A DNA stretch of 64,000 nt from Choanephora cucurbitarum (taxonomy: Eukaryota; Mucoromycota; Mucoromycetes; Mucorales; Choanephoraceae), in NCBI GenBank assembly GCA_025331435.1, contig JAIWNI010000032.1, forward strand, positions 1 through 64,000, given 5' to 3'. A program made the position numbers and the translations under genes. Position 1 is the first letter of the stretch. Every line of letters begins with the position of its first letter. This document shows positions 14,601 to 26,241 of the stretch, in pieces. The notes under the pieces are model-generated. The model was given only the letters and a program-made list of their open reading frames with translations. It searched no databases and was not told the DNA's origin.

Positions 14601-17164
14601 GTAATAATTTGACCATCAAAATTAACTCCTAATTGAAGTGCATTCTTTTGAACACGATTGCGAGAGATTTCAAAGATACGCCCAGACACAGAAAGATCGC
14701 GCTTTGTGATTTCTTGAAGCCAATTCTCGTAAATGAGACGAGTATCCAGCTTCTTTCTGAAACTACTACTTTCAATTTGAAGTTTCTGACCTTCAGCATA
14801 AAGCTCCCAACCTTTACCAAGAACATCTTCAACACGCTTCATGTAAAGAGACAGTTGGCGATCAATCTGTCGAGCCCATATGATGGCACCAGAGATGGGA
14901 GGTAAATCGCGTAACTGTGCCATATGGTATGCTTCAGAGTTTCTGTACTGCATCTTGAACTTGTCATGAAGTTTGTTAATATCTTCTTTGACACTATCAA
15001 TCAACTGTGTCTGATACTCTTGAATAGCACCTCGAATCTTAGGTCTAACAAAAAGTGCATTAAATTTACTAAAGACTCGGAACATCTCGTTAGCACTCTT
15101 TGCTGTTCCCAAGCGATCACGTAAACGAGCAATAATCTGATTTTCAACACGAGAAACACGCTCATTGTAGGCTGTCTCTGCTTGAACCCAAATTTCTGTT
15201 CCTTCAGGTGAGACATCGAGTACATCAATGTTTTTAACACTTTCATAGGCTAACTTCACTTCTTCAACAGCATTAATGTCACTAATGCTCACACTCTCTT
15301 CTTCTTCCATGACGCTCTTGACTTGTCCATCAACGACTACAGTAGCCTTTTTGGCACGAGGACTTGTCATTACACGCACAATGGTTTGATGAAGTTGTTC
15401 ATGTTGCTTACGGAAAGCACGGACGAATGTCACTCTCTCTTGCAACTTAGCATGAGCTGGGTTGATCTTGATAGGCAAGAATTTTTCTGAGCGCTTTCTA
15501 GTTACATCACGGGCTACATTGGTGAATTCTTTGATCAAATCATCCCAAGTGTGGAACACTAATTCAGCACCAGCTGTTGTACGTTCAAAATCTTCGTATT
15601 CCATGTACATCATACGACGGCTGCCGAGCACCTTAAGTAACTGATCATTCAAATCACGAGAAATAGCTTCAACTAATGGTAGGGCACGACGAATGGGGTA
15701 TGGACTAGAGGGGAACATATATAAGGTAAGCAGTCTACTTTGCAAATCCATTTGAACCACTTACGATAATTTGAGCTTTTTGTTCAAATGACCGAAAATC
15801 ATATGCAATGATTCTCTAATTTTATCCAAATCAGTAGCAGACAAAAGTTCGTTCAAGGGGAAGTCCTTCATCAACTGGTTGTATTTGTGCACTATAGACA
15901 AAATTAAGTTTCTCATTCGCATTCTTCCAAGCTTATAAGCTATAATGTCTTACCAAGCTCCATGCCTTCTTTAAGACCTGTATCAGCAATAAAACTAACA
16001 GTAGCATGGAAACGCTTTGCATGTTTTAATATATCCAATGTCAATGCTATAAACAGTGGTATCAGCTAAAAAAGCGCTTTATCATGCTAACATATCACAT
16101 ATCACTTACTAATTTGATCACTCTTAAGTTGCTCATCAATCTTCTCTAAGGCTCTTTCCATACTCAACCAAAAATTGATTTCTTGAATGGCTGTGCCACT
16201 AGCAGGATCTCGAGACATCTTAGTGACTTTCTGTATCTCTTTAATCCAGCCATTGACATCACCTTGGAGTTTGTTGAGGAAAGAGGAATCAGAAAACAAA
16301 GCGGGATCTACTGCTTCTACTGTGACACGTTTGCTTTGTTCTCGGCACTAATAACAAGCAAATCAGTATTCGAATTTATTCTCAATAGAGCAAAATTTAC
16401 CTTTTCAACTGCCTTTTGAACAACAGGATGAATGTTGAGAGAAATCTCTGGGATTTCAACGTTTTGCTGCAAATGAAGTAAACTTAACTCCAATTCGGCC
16501 ATCTTCTTCTTAGCCATAGGCACGCCCATTTTGTTGTCTTCGTTTTTGCTCTTGGAAGAGCTCACCTCATTGGACTTACCGTGGCGAGCGTTTACATAAG
16601 CATTGAAATAAGGGCTAACAGCTAAATGAATATAAGAGTGCAAGAATTCATAAGCACTTGTTTGACCAGGTTCAGCTGAGTTAGGAGCACCAGGCAAGTT
16701 TATCAGCTGCAGTTGGTTTTGAAGTGGTCTTGTTGAATCTAAGGTTGGCAATCGCTTGATGACAGCCAAAGAGCCAACATGAGTAGGAAGATAAATAATT
16801 TCATGAGAAACAGTGTAAGAAAAAGCCTGAGGCGTAGTCGCGTCTTCTATATATTTATCAAATTTAGATGCCTGTCAAACTACAGATGACTCTACTTACC
16901 TTCATCTTTACCACCTTCCTTCTCTTTCATGATGAAGATGACAGATGTCTGAGGGTCATTGGCAAAGCGCTTCAGTTTTTCAGCAGTATCAGGGTAAGAA
17001 AATAAAGTATTTTCTAAATCTGTTACATCGGCATCCAAGACAAGAGGAAGCAGCTGCTCAAAGTACTCTTGCAACTTTTGATGATCAAAAGTCAACAAAG
17101 CTTCAGTTGCACCAGGAGTAGCAATAGAAGTATTTGACGGAAGAGAAGTTTCTTCGTCAAGCAT
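2631..17164 (-). CDS. DYN1: Cytoplasmic dynein-1 heavy chain
   Basis: Minus-end-directed microtubule motor. Eight exons join in frame: 17164-16900, 16846-16401, 16347-16110, 16046-15954, 15891-15765, 15704-6887, 6827-4679 and 4609-2631, giving about 4704 residues, a usual size for dynein-1. The N-terminal tail (dimerisation and intermediate-chain binding) is followed by the linker and a six-AAA ring. P-loops read GPAGTGKT (AAA1, about residue 1970), GPSGSGKS (AAA2, about 2276), GPPGSGKT (AAA3, about 2654) and GVSGSGKT (AAA4, about 2996), all canonical; Walker B is CFDEFNRL in AAA1 and FCDEINLP in AAA3. The stalk and microtubule-binding domain start near the exon 6/7 junction (about residue 3330), and exon 8 carries AAA6 and the C-terminal region. 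The ATG at 17164 is the first in-frame ATG. An 8.8-kb uninterrupted exon 6 contrasts with clustered introns at the 5' end. Nothing suggests inactivation. Confidence 0.97.
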
Positions 17165-20027
17165 GGTTTTCGTAGTTGAAGTTTTTTTTTGTGTTATATA
17201 AGTGGTATATGGGCTGCAAGGTGTATAAGGACTATAAGGATAAAAATTCAAAGAGCAAAGCTTTTCTTGTTCCTTCTCAATATAAAAACAGAGCTTCTCT
17301 AAGATTTAATAAGGATAGCGAAGCGAATATAAACGACCTTTAAAAGATGCGTTTAAAGAAGGTTTGTAAAAAAAAAGGAAAAGGGGTAATTTCCGTAAAC
17401 CTATCGAATTTGGCGTTCCCAAAAAATTAAAAAGCGGTATCTTAAATCAATGGCAAAAGACACGCTCGTTTGACCTGGCCATTTAAAACGGCACTTTAAA
17501 CAACTTGGAGCTAGGTTTACTTCAAAAAAAAACAGGATATAGTCAGTTTGTGATATGTTGTTCGTTGTGTCAACTGTAATTGACGTCTTAGGCACATAGC
17601 TCAACTCATGGACAAAGACCTCCACTAAAAACTAGAAGTCAAGTTATTGCACTGCTGGATATTCTGTTTTCATAGGACTTTCTGTAAGTCTTTGTAGGCA
17701 GTATAGATTTTCCGCATGTTTGATTTCAAATAAAGTAATTCGTTCTGAGGTCTACAGAATGTGCATGAATTGCACCTTATGGCCACACACAAAGCCAATG
17801 TCGTTGAGTTTATTTCTGTCTTTCTCTCATCGTCTTTGCTTATCTTTGAAAGTAGCTTTTTCTATCTTTTTGTTTTTACTTTTAAGGACGCTGTAATCTT
17901 TATCGATTTGCTTGACATTTATGCAAATGCAAATCTTATCCTTTTCTAAGTCATTTATCTCTTTGTGTGTTACATTTATCTTTTTATTGTGTATGCATCA
18001 GCTTTTTGATACTTTGAGTTAGCTAGAACTGCAAATGACTATACATTACATTGATTACAGATAATTATATTGTATGCATTATGCTTGAACAAGTATTCAC
18101 TATAAACTTAGGTACTAATTTGCAATTTCAATAGCTAGCTGATAAGAAAAGTAGCCTCACTATGTATTTATATGACTGATATCTTCATTGTTCTAACTAG
18201 ACGACTTAATCAAGGTACTTTGCTCAAGGTGCTTAGGCCAAGCAGGTTTTTTTTTTCTTTCTGAAAGCAAGAATAGAGCCATTAAAAAGAATCGCTGGCG
18301 AACGAGGAAGAGTTGAAGAAGGAAGGAGTGAACACAAAAATGGAATACAGCCTTCTTTCTCAATGAGGAAGCTGGTAATACCCAAAGGATCTAGAACCTA
18401 GTTTTACAAACGCATAAAATCATCAATATTTAGTTATATTTCCCGAGAAAAAGATATAAGCTAGTTGATCAGAAACCAAAATAAAAAAGCTATTTAAACA
18501 CATACACATAAGTTTTTGAGCATGAGCGACTACTCCAAACCCTTTTGGTGTTTCAATATTTATAGAAGGAAAAGGAATATTTTTTACATTTAGATTTGCA
18601 GATATTACGTGGCCGTGTTAAGTGAGTATCAGCAAGTTCGTGTGCTTTTTCTGGTCTCTTTTTACCTCAAATAACCAAATAAAAATGAGTGCACACAGAG
18701 CTTTTATACCAACATAAAAGGAAAGGTAATCTTCAACCGGCTTTAGCTGGTAAAACTCGGTATTACTGGCGAAAGTATCAAGAAGTACCATGAACATGAT
18801 CCTCCAATCTATACAAGCACAAACAACAGGCAACCTAAATTGTATTTTTGAACTGTTTTCATAGATTGAAACGGTGCATAGCGTTAGCTATTTCATTACA
18901 AAAAAAAGCGCTTTCATATGAATATGGTATGGGAATTTAGCTCTGAAGTACTTGGAAAGGTTAGTCTCTATAGAAAGAAAAAAGGCTTGTCTGGGTCACA
19001 AAATGATGATGATAGATAAATGCGTCTTATCTCTTTCAATACTAGATTGAAACATATAGCGAACTTCAACATTTTGAAACGAAAGAAAATTAAAAGAAAA
19101 CATGCATTTTACAAAACACAGTTTGGATTATAAATCGTTTCCTAAGAAAACATAATACTTCTTTCAGTTAAAAGGTTTCAAATCAATTATGCTAGAAGTT
19201 AGTTTCACAGAAATGAATCGTTGCATTTTGTTTATGCCAAGGTCGTTCACAAATAGTTTCAACCAAATATAAACATAGACCCATGACAAGGTACAATTAA
19301 TTTCACTCGGAGTATGTTGTAATAAAAGGTAACCCAAATGGATGAAAAGATGGTCGTAAGTGATCACAGTCCACTTATTTGCATAATCGATTTTTTTTAT
19401 TCTATATCTCTGCAACACTAAAGAGGAGCATAATATTCATTGCGAGGAAAAAAAACGAAAGGCGAGCCAGAATCTTCTCCCCCCTTTTTTTCTTTTGGTA
19501 AGATGCAAACTGAGCACTATGTAATAAGTAAGCTTATGAATGTAAGTGGATACAACTGATCCCGTGCCTAAGCTTTTTCTTTTTGGTAAATCATCATTGG
19601 TATTTTATAGTAATAGCTCATCCGAACAAAAAAACTATTTTGGTAAATGCAATCTTAAACATTTTAGCGCATCATTTCCAAGCGAATAACTACTGAGGCT
19701 TTGAGTACAAGCCTTTCAGATATTTGTAAACTATTCCTTTTTTCATGCCATCAATAGCTCCTGAGGCTAAGTTCGTTTTCATGAAACAAAAAAAAAAACT
19801 CTGTCCCTGTCCTACCTAGTACACAATAACTATTGTATAGACTATATGAATGACCCGTCTCCTATTTTGAGCATCAAGTTACATTTTCCCTTATTTTGGT
19901 TTGCCTCACAATTGGCCCGCGCGTTTGAGTTTAGACAAAAGAAGACGAATTATCTTTTTAATTGTGGCCAGTAGCACTCTTACTTTTCTCTTTCTTTCTT
20001 TCGCTTTCTCTTTACTTTTCTCTTTAA
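17165..20027. promoter_or_regulatory. Long divergent intergenic region between dynein and the bHLH gene
   Basis: Some 2.86 kb separate two divergently transcribed genes. Only short, non-conserved reading frames occur. No tRNA-like box pair or mobile-element protein was found. Immediately before the bHLH start is a pyrimidine-rich tract (about 19980-20024) of repeated CTTT units, typical of fungal core promoters. The length suggests regulatory content belonging mainly to the transcription-factor gene (inference). Confidence 0.5.
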
Positions 20028-21207
20028 ATGAACACCAACGAATTCCAATTCAACAACAGAAACACATTAGGTACTCGGTTACTTAACCCAACATCTTATC
20101 ATATGCAACATATGAAGAGCAATGAAGATACTTCATCTGGTCAAATAAGTCCATCTCAAATGTTAGAAAATACTCAACTCTATTTCTCTCATCATCAACA
20201 AGACTCGCCTGCACTGTCAGATCTAGACTATTCTGAGCTTACTAATTCACCTGTAACAGGATCAGCAACAGTAACAAATGAAAGTAACAGCAGCAATGGA
20301 GCAGGAGAGTATCAGCATCATTCTAGACAATCTTCGTCTGTTTCATATCAGCATAATGCAAATGGCGGAGATAACTATGTTTTTGATAATGCCGATATAA
20401 AGCCCTTTGGTTATGGTGGCTATGGTGTACAGATGAAGAGGTCATCAACAGAAACAAAAACTGCGGCAATAGGTGGTATGACTAGTGCTGGTTACGGTCA
20501 AGTTCATCATCCCTTTTTCTCTATGTCTACTTTTGATCATCACCATGACCCTGAAGAACGATATATGAAACAGATGGCTGGTAGTGCACCATCGAATATG
20601 GGATTTCATGGCTACTCTTCTTTCACAGGCTCAGATGATATGAATTCAATTGCAAATTCACAACCCTGCAACACTATTACTAATTTGTCGCACAACGGTG
20701 ATCTATTAGACGATAGTTACAATGGAGACGATTTTTCTACACAAGCAAAGTAAAGTGTATCTTAAAGACTATTTTTTTTTAAAGTAAACTAATGGTTCAA
20801 CTATTTTTTAGTATGCAAGCCATTATGGAAAAAAGACGGCGACGAAGAGAATCTCATAATGCAGGTATAGTTTAAATTCATCTTATATAAGTAAAACGGT
20901 TATCAAATGTTCCTAACATGTCCTTTTATTTTTTCTTTGACTAAACATAGTTGAAAGAAGAAGACGAGACAATATCAATGAACGTATTCAAGAGCTTGGT
21001 ACACTTTTACCTGAAAGTGTTGATGATGGTGTGAACCGAATGAACAAAGGAACCATACTGCGTAAAAGCGTTGAGCAAATAAGGAAACTGCAGAATGATG
21101 TAGTTCAGCATCGACAGAGAATCAGAGACTTAGAAGTCATATTACAACAAGTAGGGCAACAGAGCTTAGGCCGAGGAGGTATGCCGGCTCCAAACAATAT
21201 GTCGTGA
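20028..21207 (+). CDS. MiT/TFE-like bHLH (leucine-zipper) transcription factor
   Basis: Three exons, 20028-20749, 20812-20864 and 20951-21207, encode 343 residues. The first 240 residues are low-complexity (Ser, Asn, His, Gln-rich), a probable activation or regulatory region. Exons 2 and 3 encode the DNA-binding domain: basic part [20 protein letters not shown], helix 1 [10 protein letters not shown], and helix 2 starting [17 protein letters not shown]. The His-Glu-Arg pattern of the basic region is that of class B factors binding CACGTG-type E-boxes. The ERRRR..NIN.RI.ELG.L.P and NKGTIL signatures closely resemble animal MITF/TFEB and related fungal factors. A short heptad run after helix 2 may act as a zipper for dimerisation. 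The target genes cannot be inferred. The intron inside the basic region keeps the frame. Confidence 0.9.
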
Positions 21208-22747
21208 AGATTGCGGTTTTTCTATATGTAAATGCTTTTCTTTAGCTTTTTCTATGATCTATCATATGAGCCCCACCAAATGGGAATTTTTTATGTCTTT
21301 TGTATATCGTAATGAATTTTTTTCTGTTCCAAATTACGTTTGTGTACTCAAGCCTTTCTTTCCTTACTCACTATGTTTGTAATCTACATACCCTTTATCC
21401 TAAATATATTTATACAGTCAAGAAAACTAAATAAACAACAAAAAATCATACACACACTCTCTCTTACTTTAAAGCTTTCTTTATAAGCTATAATTCAATC
21501 TAATGGTCCATGCAACAAATGGGAAAACATAGAATCCAGCAAGGTATACTTTGGCCCTTTTCTTTCTTTTTATTATAAATTTCCATTTATTTTGTGATGA
21601 ATAATATGTCTCAATATGCTTATGACTTGATAGAAGGATAGAAAGCAGAATATTTAAAGGAACTAAGTTCATCATTGTAAGCTGAAATAAACCTTTTGAA
21701 AAGTATACAAGAGGGAAATTGTTGGTATTACCACACTTGTGTACCTGACTCTTTTTTGGGGTCAAACACTTGATTCACGAATAGAAAGAGAAATGTGAGA
21801 TTGAGCTAATCTCGTTTCAAGTGCTAAAGAAAAGTGAGAGAAGTGTATTATTGTTATGAATAAGTCATTTTCATGATACATTCGAGTTAGAGAGTGTGAA
21901 AGTGAACTAACTAGTTACTGGGTCTGTGTTCAGCTTGTGTAATCAAAACGCACGGACAACACTTTTTATTTTGAATAACTAAAATAAATAAATAAGAAAT
22001 CGATTATGCCAAAAGAGGTTACTCCTTTGTTTTCATCGATTAAATGGACATAATAAACAGCAAAAAAGATGGCTAAAACATCATGTTGATTGCTTTATTC
22101 AGTTACATTTTAGTAGAAGACAACAGAAGCGACCCAACGGATTTTTCTGAAACAATCATTTCTTTCCAAAAAAAAGAAGCGGTTTAGTTCGGATCCTAAT
22201 AAGCCAGATTAGTTATCATTAGAGAGTACAATAGTCTAAACTGACGTGCGATAGATTCTTTTGGTGTTCAATTGGCCTGGTTTCGTGCTTCCATCGAAAC
22301 AGTCTTAGCATTTACTTCTGTCCTCTAATTAGAAACTAGTGAAAGCAAGTTATGTCTTTATCTAAAGTAAGCAAAGAAAAAGGACAATACAGAGGAAAGC
22401 TTTGACCCTAAGCATGTATGAAGTGCTTCAAAAGTTAAGATATTGTTCTTTTTATAGTTGTTTGATTACGACTTACTACTATACAATACGCACTAAAAAA
22501 AACCCCTTTTCCAGATGATCCCAGATTGTGATAAAAGTTGGCTTTCGAGCAAGTATAGCCTAATAAAGGAAGATAGATATATGTGTTTAAGCAGTTTGAA
22601 TTATAGTAAATTATTCATGCTTGCCCTAACTAAGAATTTTTTGGCAGTCATTTCCTGTCTACCACTTCATTTTTTTTTTTTGGGAAATGCACACAGTAAA
22701 CGCGCTTCATTGACTCTTAAACTTTTTTTAACAATATAAACTAAGCA
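21208..22747. other. Intergenic region, no gene recognised
   Basis: About 1.5 kb of AT-rich DNA between two same-strand genes. Small open frames on both strands show no recognisable domains. An AT-rich block with poly-A and poly-T runs lies in the last 250 bp before the NUP93 start. Nothing else was seen. Confidence 0.5.
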
Positions 22748-25700
22748 ATGACACCAAGCTCATTTGAACAACTCTTGCAAGATTCAAAAAAACTTACAGA
22801 CCTATCAGTTAACAGTGGATTACCACAGTTTAATAGAGATTTGGTTCAAATAGCTAACGAGTCTTATTTGCTCTCTTCAAGATTTGACACCAAACAAGAG
22901 TTAAATGCAAACGCGTGAGTTTGACAAAAACATAAGCTACAGCCTCAACTTAACACCCATCTATATAACTATATATACAGACATTATTTTCTAGCCCAAG
23001 GAGGATCTAATAGTCATGAAGTTGCTAGCAGCCTAAAGAAGATCGATACCAATGTTATCTTTAAGTCATCAGACATGATCAACAACACTAATGTCGAGGT
23101 AACTCAGCAACAGAGACAGCTGTTGAATCCGAAAATTTAAATCAAAAGTTTAGGGCCATTTAAGAAAAGTGCAAGAAGATCACCTTAAAGAGACTACAGT
23201 TGAAGCAAGACAAAAGGTAAGCCTAAAAAAAAAGAGATGTCTGTTGGAAATATTAATGTCTGTTTATTCCATTAAAAAAGGTTCAAAGAACATTGGAAAA
23301 TCAATTAAGAGATCAATTGCACTCTAACTGGAAAGATCAAAAGGCTCAGATTCTTCAAGATTGGGATCAGCAAAACGACAATAAGATGTTTGGTCGCACT
23401 CACAAGGAAGATAAAGACAGTTTGGCTTACAAAAAGCGAGTCTTTAATTATCAATCAACAATTCGTGCATTTAACAACAGTCGTATTCTGCATGAAAAAG
23501 TACCTATTTTCAGTCAATTCAAGACGACATCCCAAACAGTTGAATGTACAAAGGCACAAAGAAAAAGTCTAGAGGATGCGTGGGATGTAGCTGCTCATAT
23601 TGCAAATGAATCGGATTTTTATGTTGATAGGATCTATTCAAAGCACCAGCATGATCCAATTCAAGTGGCCAAGACAAACCGTTTGCTCATCAACAGGGTC
23701 AAATGTTGGTTAGAACAACAGTAAGGAGACTTTTCTTTTCTAGATCTGAGTATTAATTGAAAGACCTTATCTCTAATTGTGTTTTATCATGCAGATATCT
23801 TGATGTAGTGAACAAAGAATTGACATTTGGCGCATTCCAAGGTATTGGTGGATCACCTTCTGTTCTTTATCGCATGAATGCCTTTTCAAAAATGATGGGT
23901 AAAAAGCTTGCTGGCTCCGTCTATCTTGAAGTAAAGGATGAAACACCTATCTGGTTGTTTGTCTATATCTTGGTTCGTGTAGGTAAACCTGATCTGGCTT
24001 ATGAATATGTTGAAAGCAGGCAAGCAGCCTTTTGTCAAGCTCCAGCCTTTTTAGGCTTTCTGAAAGAATATGTGTATGCAGACAACCATAAACTATCGGG
24101 AGCAACACGCCAAAGAGTATGCGAGCACTATCGAATGATGAATCATGGAAACAATCAAGTGGATCCTTATCAAAAACTGATTTACAAGATTATGGGTCGA
24201 TGTGAACTTCATCTCAAATCCGTGGATGATATCGAAATGACAATAGAAGATTTCCTTTGGCTGCAGTACACATTGATTGATGAAGATTCTCAATCTGAAG
24301 TGGATAAGACAGACAGCTATCGATTGCTTGATCTACAACGTACTATATCAGCCCATGGTGCTGACTATTTTGACTCTAAAAAGTCAAATCCATGGTATTA
24401 TTTCTATGTTTTGATCTTGACTTTACAGTTTGAGAGAGTAAGTTTTTTAGTTGGAGGTTGATTTACTTCTAACATGTTATTTGTTTTAGGCCATTTCTTT
24501 TATGTATATGCAACAACCATTTAGATTAGAAGCTGTTCATTTCAGCATCGCTCTTGCTTATTATAACCTCATCCGTATTTCGGATGATTTACTCAAACGT
24601 TCTAGAGAACTATGTAAGTTATATGTTGATTTTCTTCCTCCCCCCTCTCTCTCTTGATTGATAATTGCATACGTTTGTGTCTGACACATTGACTAGTGAT
24701 TGTCGGCTCTGATGGTACTGCCTATTTCAATTTCGGTCGTCTTATCAAAGAATATGTTGATCTACTTGGTGATGATGTTGAAAGTACAGCACTAGAATAT
24801 TATTGTTTGATTACATTGTATCAATCAACAGAGATGAAGAACATATGCTATGGATATATTGCAAACTACATTGCCACTTTGGACGATTATAAGCAAGTCA
24901 TTGGTGATCTATCTACTTACCAAACCGGCTCAATAGAGAGATTGAGACCTTTGTTGGGTATTGGTCAGTCAGACGAAGAAGAATACAACAGAGAAGTCCT
25001 CGCTCGTGTTGCCAATAAGTTTAGACTCGATAATCGATTCAAAGATACTGTTTCTATCTACCTATTTATGGGTGATAATGATAATGCTTTGTCGATACTC
25101 AACCATCAATTAGACCTCGCTATTGAAAGACCTATGTCTGTTCTTTTAGGTCATGCACATCACTCTTTGCCATCATCCGATCAAGACTTGATAAATTATT
25201 GCACTTCTTTTATTCAAACTCATCAAAATCGCCTAAACACAACCTTATTCCAAACCTGTTGTTCTTTGTTGTTGATATTACAAGCATGCGTCGCCTACGA
25301 GCAACGTGATTTTGAGGCTGCTTTATTGGTATGTTAAAAAAATTAACTTTGATTTTGTTAGTTGTATGACTGACCTAAATATGATGTATATTAGTCTATC
25401 AAACAATTCAACATAATTCCGTTTGAAGGACAGGATATGGCGGCTGTCTTGCATTATGGCGAAGTGTACAAAAGCTCTCTGGACAAGATATCTAAAAAAC
25501 ATATCCCTGGTCTTATCTCGATGACGGTGGAGATCCTATCTTTGCTCTATAAAAATGCTTTCGATCAAAGCATGCGTATACCAAACCAAGATCAGAGAGC
25601 AGTAAATAACTATGTTGTATACTGAGCTTGATTTTGTTGATTAATCTCTTTTTCCTTATACTAGGTTTTTGTTGAGCAATACAAGTCCTATAAAGAAGGC

Positions 25701-25778
25701 ATTCGTTCCACAATGGCTTTTATGGGTATCATTAGTTCAGATATCCAGCCTAAAATACTTCAAATGCTCCTAGAGTAA
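22748..25778 (+). CDS. NIC96: Nuclear pore complex inner-ring scaffold protein NUP93/NIC96
   Basis: Nine exons (22748-22914, 22981-23098, 23154-23216, 23281-23720, 23795-24437, 24490-24613, 24697-25328, 25395-25601, 25665-25778) give 835 residues, the usual size for Nic96/NUP93. The N-terminus is a short amphipathic region that in the family binds Nsp1-complex and Nup188/Nup192 partners. The rest forms the alpha-helical scaffold. Diagnostic stretches include AWDVAAHIANESDFYVDRIY, TFGAFQGIGGSPSVLYRMN, DETPIWLFVYILVRVGKPD and YFNFGRLIKEY. It acts in the inner ring of the nuclear pore. The exon junctions all keep frame and no damage is visible. Confidence 0.95.
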
Positions 25779-26241
25779 GTACGATCATTTAACCCTTGTC
25801 TGCTTACTTACTCCTTGTATAGAAAAACAACAGGGTTATGTTAGACTTCTGTGAAGGAGAAAGTTTTATATGTCTCTTCATGTAGTGCATTTATGTAAAC
25901 CAAAGATTTTCCAATTGATTTGAATAAAATATAAGTTTATTATCGAATGATTTTTTTTGAATGCTTTGCGAGTTTGTTATTAAACCACTTTTTGTCCTAG
26001 ACAACTCTCTGTCCAGTCACTTAAAGAGTTGCTATAATGCATATGTTCGACTGTAGGCTAAAGCTTGTTGAAATAATACATAGGAAGATAAGATTTTACT
26101 TCTTTTTTTGCATAAAACAGGAACATACTTTGCCTAGTTTAAAACGGAGCCCTAATGACCTCAATGCAAACAAAATTCACCAACTTTATCAGATTTTCCC
26201 TCTCTTCCTTTTCCAGTATATATTGAGAAAGAGAGAAAAAA
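25779..26241. other. NUP93-ClpX intergenic region
   Basis: A 463-bp gap between two same-strand genes. An A/T-rich stretch with AATAAAAT-like sequence near 25924 could serve as the NUP93 polyadenylation signal, leaving roughly 300 bp for the ClpX promoter. A pyrimidine-rich tract ends near 26220. No gene was recognised. Confidence 0.45.

Noticed and set aside
15735..15764. 27- to 30-nt intron acceptors in dynein exon 5/6
   Set aside because: The acceptor at 15705 gives a normal 60-nt intron and the conserved [17 protein letters not shown] sequence.
17165..17251. N-terminal extension of dynein up to 17251
   Set aside because: The upstream open frame begins at a TTG codon and has no in-frame ATG before 17164.
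22515..22739. 74-codon frame upstream of NUP93
   Set aside because: It ends 9 bp before the NUP93 ATG, overlaps its promoter and leader and contains no recognisable feature.
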